Positions 7,781 to 12,811 of a stretch of 12,811 nt of DNA are shown piece after piece. The stretch lies in assembly GCA_003118195.1 (NCBI GenBank), contig BEXV01001217.1, positions 42,343 to 55,153 of the forward strand, written 5' to 3'. The position numbers and the translations under genes are program-made. Numbering within the stretch: position 1 is the stretch's first letter; each line of letters starts with the position of its first letter. Under the pieces are notes generated by a model. The model saw nothing but the letters and a program-made list of their open reading frames with translations. It did not search any database and was not told the DNA's origin. The stretch comes from Hemicentrotus pulcherrimus. Lineage: Eukaryota > Echinodermata > Echinoidea > Camarodonta > Strongylocentrotidae.

Positions 7781-8370
7781 ACATTCTTTCGAGTATAACT
7801 CAATATTTTTTTTGTTAATCTCTCACATGTTATCGTATAGCTTTATAGCGTATTGTGTATCGAAGGGTGATCATGGCGACTCTAGTCTAACTCAAGCTGT
7901 TACTTTCCCTGGCTGAAGTCTTGTGCAATTTTGTTTTCTGTAAACCTAAGAAATACCCCTCTAACGTATACAGCTATAGATCATTTACCTTCTCTGCTTC
8001 CTACTTTGTCCAGATTTTCTGTTTATCCAGTTATTTAATGTTTCTTAATGTATTTTCGTTGTGCACTTCCTATTTCGAATTTTGTATTATTATATTTTGA
8101 ATATCTCAGGTGATTCCATGTATAACGTAAATTATTGATTTGTTTTCCATCTTTGATGTAATTTTTATGTTGAATTAAAAAAAATGAAATTTAAGCAGAT
8201 TCTTCTAAATTTGTCAGCAAATTAGCTTGGGTAGTCTAAACTCTTAATAAAAATAAATGAATTATACAAGATTGCATATTTGAACAATCTCAAAAGTAAC
8301 ATTTAACTATAAACAAGATCAGTGATAGGATAGGTAAGAAAATGGGTAAGAGGTAGTGAATAGTATGTAT
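7781..8370. other. AT-rich intergenic, no gene recognised
   Basis: I see no coding region, splice pattern or repeat worth naming. The sequence grades into the purine-rich satellite from about 8370 onward. Confidence 0.5.
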
Positions 8371-8527
8371 ACCTATGGATAGGAGAGAGACAGGTCAGGT
8401 GGAATAAAAGGAGAATGAGAGTGACATAAAATGAGGGAGAGAAAGATATTTTAAAAAAGAAACAGGGAAAGTGACAAAGAACAAGAAAGACGAAATGATA
8501 CAGTCATATCGAGTGAGATAGAGGGAA

Positions 8528-8561
<34 letters not shown>

Positions 8562-9478
8562 GGAGAGAGAGGGAGAGAGAGAGGAAAAATAGAAGGGGGA
8601 GGTGAAGTGAAGATAGGTGGAGACGGGTCAAGAAAGGGAGGGTCGAGTATAGGGCAGGGGAGGGAATGAGAATGGGGAACTTGTTGAGAGTGACAAAGCA
8701 AGAAAGAGAGAGCGAGAGTTTCTGAGTAGGCGCCAATGGGAATGATGAAGCAAGCGATTAAGAGAGAGAGAGAGAGAGCATGGTACGGAGGGAAATTTAA
8801 GGACGGGGAAAAGGAAATCATAGAGTAGCAGAGGATTTAGTATATTCATTAATTTTAAAAAGTATTAAACAAACAGTGATAACAAAAGCGAGCAAGAGAG
8901 AGAGAGAGAGAGAGGGGGGAGAAAGAAAGGGAGAGTAGCGAGTGAGAGAGTGAGGGTGAGAAAGAGAGAGAGAGAGAAAGAAAAGTACAGAGGGAGAGTT
9001 TGTGTACAAGAAAAATAAATCATAGTGTAGCAGAGGATGGAGTATATTAATTCATTCTGAAATATAAACAAACAGTGATAACAAAAATAAATAGAGCGAG
9101 AGAGAGAGAGAGGGAGAGAGAGAGTTTATGGACGAGAAAAAGAAATCATAGTGTAGCAGAGAATGGAGTATTAGAAAAGTGTTAAACAAACAATGATAAC
9201 AAAAATAGACAGACAGAGAGAGAGAGATAGAGAGAGAGAGGGGGTGAAAGAAAGGGAGAGTAGAGAAAGAGAGGGAGGGAAAGAGAGAGAGGGAGATATT
9301 ATGGACAACAAAAAATAAAAGTATAGCAGAGGATGGAGTATATTAATTAATTTTAAATTATAAACAAACAGTGATAACAAAAATAGATAGAGCGAGAAAG
9401 AGAGAGAGAGAGAGAGGGAGAGAGAGGAGGGGAATGGTAAGAAAGAAAGAAGGGCAAGAAGGGAGTGTGAGCTGACTT
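8371..9478 (+). repeat. Purine-rich (GA)n satellite region
   Basis: The plus strand is strongly purine-rich over about 1.1 kb, with long (GA)n runs (for example 8532-8584, 8896-8914, 8959-8976, 9098-9124 and 9391-9427) and few pyrimidines. The minus-strand open frames here encode only Ser/Leu/Phe/Pro-rich low-complexity peptides from (TC)n and are not genes. Homopurine-homopyrimidine mirror tracts of this kind can adopt triplex (H-DNA) structures; whether these do is unknown. Confidence 0.9.
8794..9384 (+). repeat. Four copies of a ~90-bp complex repeat unit
   Basis: Within the GA-rich region a non-simple unit occurs four times, at about 8794-8887, 8996-9088, 9121-9208 and 9295-9384. Each copy reads, with variation, TTTATGGACGAGAAAAA, then ATCATAGTGTAGCAGAGGAT, GGAGTATATTAATT, and AAACAAACAGTGATAACAAA. 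The copies are separated by (GA)n/(GGGA)n tracts of different length, so the spacing varies (about 200, 125 and 175 bp). Copy 3 has a short deletion in its AT-rich middle. Weaker traces such as GAGTGACAAAGCAAGAAAGA at 8688-8707 may be older degraded units. Confidence 0.85.
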
Positions 9479-9483
9479 TCATT

Positions 9484-9532
9484 TCTCCCTACTCTCTCTC
9501 TCCCTCTCTCTGTCTGTCTGTCTGTCTCTCTT
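9484..9532 (+). repeat. (CT)n/(TGTC)n tract, strand switch from (GA)n
   Basis: Directly after the GA-rich satellite the plus strand turns pyrimidine-rich: CTCTCTCTCTCCCTCTCTC, then TGTCTGTCTGTCTGTC and CTCTCTT. It is complementary to the preceding GA tracts, for example 9391-9427, so the pair can form a long hairpin across a loop of roughly 60-70 bases. Confidence 0.9.
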
Positions 9533-10556
9533 GCAAAACAAAATGGCGCTATCTTCAGTACAGAAGTTAAACTAAATAGTTAAATACACATGAATATTTG
9601 AATTACTGAACTTAAAGATAAAAAGTTAAGAAAATTCATAAGATAACTCTTGCTATGAAGTTTAGTTATAACCCTTTTCTCAGTGCTTTATGCTTCACTA
9701 TTTAGGAGTGGCATAATAGAGGGAGGTATGCTCTACATACCTTCTCTCGTTAACAGTATTTTTGGAAAGAAATGTTCAGAAGAGCAAAGAATATTATCTT
9801 AGTCATGTCTTTTGATAATGACCTCGATTTACATTCAAATAAGGCAAAACAGCAAACACGTGAATTGTAAAAAAAAAATGTGACTGCCACATCTTACTTA
9901 CTATACATTATTTTGATGTTATGAAATAAATCTGACATATTTAATTGTTCTCATCTCGCCAAAATTGAGCCCATCTAGAACTGGTTGGCCAAACTCTCGT
10001 ATCAAATCAATGGCTCTGGTGATTAGGGGAACACGCCATCTACGGCTTGCAGCAAGTAGGGGGAGCTCGTGTTGCGATGATGGCGATTGTAATTTAATCA
10101 ACTAGAATATGGGCAAGTACACATTCAGAAAAGCAAACCGTTTAGGAACTCGTTTAGAAACTCTCCCTAGCTTAAAAAAAAAAACATGAACATTACATGA
10201 TGGACGACCGTATTTCAAGAATACCTGGAAATTGTTTACTACAAAGGCTAACTAATTTCATCAGCGTTCGTAACTGTACCGTATAGACAAGTTCACGGTT
10301 TGCATATTACTGCAATGACCCCGAATATCCACAGTTCTTCAAAATATAAAGAGGTTCCACTCCCACTTTTTACAGCGATGGAGGTGTTATATAAATAGCC
10401 TTTGTTTCCGCTTTTCAAATAGTACTTCCACCTGTGTATCATGGAGTGCACGGAATGTGCATGCATGAAAAATGATTACATAACTTTCATGAGCACGTGT
10501 CAAGTAGTAATTTTCGTCTCCGTGTATTTCAAAATTTGTTCTGCAATGACCTTTAT
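9533..10556. other. Intergenic, no supported gene
   Basis: No gene is supported. A 60-codon minus-strand frame at 9919-10101 lies in a slightly less AT-rich patch but has no domain I recognise. A TATA-like TTATATAAATAG lies at about 10387-10398, some 45 bases before an ATG at 10441, but that frame runs straight into the GC-rich fold-back element. Confidence 0.45.
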
Positions 10557-10885
10557 GCTATGGTCACATCACCCAAAAGTAGCCTGCTCGGCGGCCGCGA
10601 GCGGCGAGTTTTTAACCAATTCTGCCCGGCGGCTGCCCGGCCACCGAGCGGCGGCCGCCCAGGCACCGCTCGATTTTAGAGCATCGCTCGATCGCCGCTG
10701 AAGTTTTAGCGCGGAGTTAAAATTTGGGCGGCGCCTGCTCACTTTTCACTCGCCGCCCAAAAAACGCTCGGTGCCTGGGCGGTTGCCGCCCGGCACCATC
10801 CTAATTGCTGGGCGATGCCTAAATTCTAGCAGCAACCGAGCAGGCTACTGATCGGTCGGTCGCTGCTCAGATTTGTGACCATAGC
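10557..10885. mobile_element. GC-rich fold-back MITE with TTTAT target duplication
   Basis: The ends are a perfect 12-bp inverted repeat: GCTATGGTCACA at 10557-10568 and its complement at 10874-10885. Both are flanked by TTTAT (10552-10556 and 10886-10890), a candidate 5-bp target-site duplication. Further inverted pairs lie inside: AGTAGCCTGCTCGG (10578-10591) with 10836-10849, and CCGCCCAGGCACCG (10655-10668) with 10769-10782, both perfect. The 329-bp element is very GC-rich in an AT-rich region and has no transposase, so it is a non-autonomous DNA element of undetermined superfamily. Two open frames crossing 10497-10701 are made by this insertion. Confidence 0.85.
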
Positions 10886-10890
10886 TTTAT

Positions 10891-11846
10891 CTGCACATGC
10901 TCAGAGTGCAACAGTGAACTGGCTTATTCGGTAATTTCTAATATTTATACAACATGGAGTGTAATGCTAAGTTTCAAAGTTTATTCTAATGCATATTTTC
11001 TTCGGGGATGATGCAATATATTGTGAACATGATGGTTAAGAATTTCGAGAAATTAGGGATCTTAAAAAGCCTTGCCCATTAATTTTGGAAATTTGTGAAC
11101 TTAGCCTTTAATGACCTTTACCATATTAAAATATTACACTATGATTGCTTTAGGCAATACAATCGGGTTATGCACTTTAAACATATTTGCCGTGATCGTG
11201 TTGTTTGAACAAATTTAAGACGAATAGTTAAATTTTTTCATAATGATTTAATTCTGATTTGTACAACTTGTGGAAAAGAGAAACAACGAAAAAAGACCAC
11301 TTTCATAAAAGGGCGGTTCTCTGTGGAATGGTCTCCCACTTTAAATACGGTGCTGACAAAGTAATCCGCATCGTGGTTCAGGAAAACATTCATGGAGTAC
11401 TTTTAAAGGATTACAAATGTAACTACAAATAATTTGGTTGGTATGGACCTTTCATCCATTCATACAATAAACAAACGTTTTAGAGTTTTGTTCGCAATTA
11501 CCTTTATATATTGAATTCCAATTGTCTTTGTTTATTCTTATTTAACATATTTATTCTTATTTAACATATTTACCGATGGCAGACACAGTTTTCATATTGT
11601 AGCATAACTAGTCCAGTAAGTTAGTAAGACTTAAAGGGCGTTACAGATAATTGTTAAATATATATGTGCATGGACATCGTAAGATGTCAGTCAGTCGATG
11701 TTGAGCTGTCGTTGCGACAAGTACCAGAAACTAGATAAAGTTACCTAAACTGCCAATACTCTGTAAGTGTTATTTCTTTAGTCCTGTCAGACATTCAGTG
11801 ATTGCGGGAGTAAGCGAATGAGAGCTGTAGTCCACGTTTTTCTTAC
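10891..11846. other. AT-rich intergenic, no supported gene
   Basis: No domain-bearing gene is visible. If the candidate minus-strand exons at 11847-12321 are real, this stretch would be their downstream intron, but I could not find a next exon. It contains one perfect tandem duplication, listed separately. Confidence 0.45.
11531..11568. repeat. Perfect 19-bp tandem duplication
   Basis: TTTATTCTTATTTAACATA occurs at 11531-11549 and again at 11550-11568 with no mismatch. Confidence 0.95.
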
Positions 11847-11924
11847 ACAATATACTTTTGTGAGAGCCCATTGCGAGAACTTTGATGAATGATTGTCGAG
11901 AGCGTGGACCGGGTCTTTGAGAGA
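11847..11924 (-). CDS. Weak candidate internal exon (26 codons)
   Basis: On the minus strand a CTGCCTTGCAG acceptor (AG at 11926-11925) opens a 78-base stretch, without a stop in one frame, that ends at TGT before GTAAGA (complement of 11841-11846). Its phase (0/0) fits the candidate exon at 12218-12321, with an intron of 293 bp between them. The peptide would begin SLKDPVHALD and end TKVYC and resembles no family I know. A 78-base open stretch between chance splice-like sites is not rare, so this is a hint only. The overlapping minus-strand frame 11770-11985 is an alternative reading. Confidence 0.18.
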
Positions 11925-12217
11925 CTGCAAGGCAGACGCTACCCCGGCAGAGCCCGGTTACGCCACAATATGTTTGAGCGTACAAGGCTCGATTAGCAAT
12001 AATGCTATTTTCTGGTTTCCTTTTATCCTATGATGTTATTGGATATTACTGTTTATGCTTACAGTTATGTGTTTTTTGATGAATTTAAAAAAAAAGTATA
12101 AGTTTAAGTTCAAGTTCAGAAGTCCCTGTCATCATTTTTAAATCCTACATACACGTTAGAAACAAGAACTTCTTAAGTAATCATGACCTTGATATACGAA
12201 ATAGAAGGGATACTCAC

Positions 12218-12321
12218 AGAAGGGGTGATGATGGGTCTTGGTCGCTTGTAACCATTCCGTTGCGCCATGGTTGTTGCCAGCGCCAACATTGTCTGACTTT
12301 GTTGTACACTACAACTATATC
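12218..12321 (-). CDS. Candidate first coding exon of unknown gene
   Basis: On the minus strand, ATCCAG (AG at 12323-12322) could begin an exon that contains ACCATGG, a strong animal translation-start context, and ends at TCT before GTGAGTAT, a near-ideal 5' splice site (complement of 12212-12217). From that ATG the peptide is MAQRNGYKRPRPIITPS, with an upstream in-frame ATG adding MLALATT. Codon third positions here are richer in G/C than the flanks, as coding sequence often is. The rest of the gene would lie toward lower coordinates. I recognise no family; the exon is short and could be chance. Confidence 0.35.
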
Positions 12322-12787
12322 CTGGATTTATATGGCGTTCATGGAAGGCAGAAATCATGTTATGTTACGATGTTAAGAATTTACCAGGTAATACCAAGTT
12401 GTATATTGGAATATCATAGAATTATAGATTGACGTCAAATATAATTTCATGTCATCATGTTAAATGAAACCAAAACAAAATCAAACATTTAAACTCTATA
12501 GTAGTGCTATCAGATTGATATAGTCATCAGACACAATGAAAAGTTGAATGTGGTCGTTTTCATGCCAACAAAGGGAATAAATAGGCTAGACTTGAACAAC
12601 AAGGGATCTTCTAAACTTAGGGTACCTAGATATCGTCTAGGGCACATTATCTTTAGGTGGTTATTTGCCGATGCCTCAAACAATTCCTGAAAATCTAACA
12701 CCGGTGTTCAGCATGTATGTTCAAAATGGAGATATAGAATCGATGAGAAAAAAATTGAATTAAACATTGATGAGTGAAAGAAACGGT
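12322..12787. other. Intergenic, no gene recognised
   Basis: This is AT-rich sequence with only short frames lacking motifs on either strand. If the candidate minus-strand exon is real, part of this would be its upstream intron or promoter. No TATA box or other promoter element stands out. Confidence 0.45.
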
Positions 12788-12811
12788 TCTAGGACAATTA
12801 CCCCCTGAGCA
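12788..12811 (+). repeat. Edge of a dispersed repeat, partner at 7091
   Basis: TCTAGGACAATTACC followed by CCCTGAGC matches the reverse complement of 7091-7113 at 21 of 23 bases. The copy runs off the end of the window, so its full length cannot be seen. Confidence 0.55.

Noticed and set aside
8395..9482. Several Ser/Leu/Pro-rich minus-strand frames of 63-113 codons
   Set aside because: They are translations of (TC)n low-complexity DNA in multiple overlapping frames.
9919..10101. 60-codon minus-strand frame
   Set aside because: Coding-like composition in part, but no recognisable domain and no clear paired splice sites; too short to call.
10387..10701. TATA-like box followed by an ATG frame at 10441
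   Set aside because: Most of the frame's later codons are supplied by the GC-rich fold-back insertion, and the upstream part has no motif; the TATA match is expected by chance in AT-rich DNA.

Overview
The window reads as nuclear DNA of an animal, most likely a marine invertebrate and possibly a bivalve or other mollusc. It is AT-rich and gene-poor, it has eukaryotic splice and poly(A) signals, and it carries one large TRIM-type RING/B-box gene of the kind that is expanded in molluscs. The rest is mostly decayed retroelement, fold-back (MITE-like) elements and low-complexity repeats. The taxon is inferred from gene type and repeat style only. I see no bacterial operon, CRISPR array, tRNA or rRNA.

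Layout. 1-440 has no recognisable gene. 451-904 is a block of hairpin repeats: 63-bp units, each a near-perfect 21-bp hairpin, present in both orientations. It abuts a dead minus-strand Penelope-like retroelement (about 904-1679) that keeps RT motifs (SPLSP...ANIF, YVDD) and the start of a GIY-YIG endonuclease, broken by three stops and a frameshift. 1943-2418 is a fold-back element with imperfect terminal inverted repeats of about 75 bp. A 3' splice site at about 2794 leads into the only convincing gene, 2809-4695 (+): RING, two B-boxes, coiled coil and a six-repeat C-terminal propeller-like domain, followed by an AATAAA at 4920. Its true start codon must lie in an upstream exon.

4696-8370 is AT-rich and non-coding, with a probable minus-strand retroposon tail (about 6466-6607), an ambiguous base (6756), a short dispersed motif (6974-7113) whose inverted partner sits at the window's right edge (12788-12811), and small tandem duplications. 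8371-9532 is a purine-rich satellite: four copies of a complex unit of about 90 bp separated by (GA)n, ending in a switch to (CT)n. 10557-10885 is a very GC-rich fold-back element with a perfect 12-bp terminal inverted repeat and a 5-bp TTTAT target duplication. 11847-12321 contains two weak candidate minus-strand exons with compatible phase, the better one having a Kozak ATG followed by GTGAGT.

Only the TRIM-like gene can be given a cellular role. The others are repeats that explain most of the small open frames. I found no clear evidence of an undescribed biological system. The most unusual structures are the hairpin array joined to the broken Penelope-like element and the GC-rich fold-back insertion.
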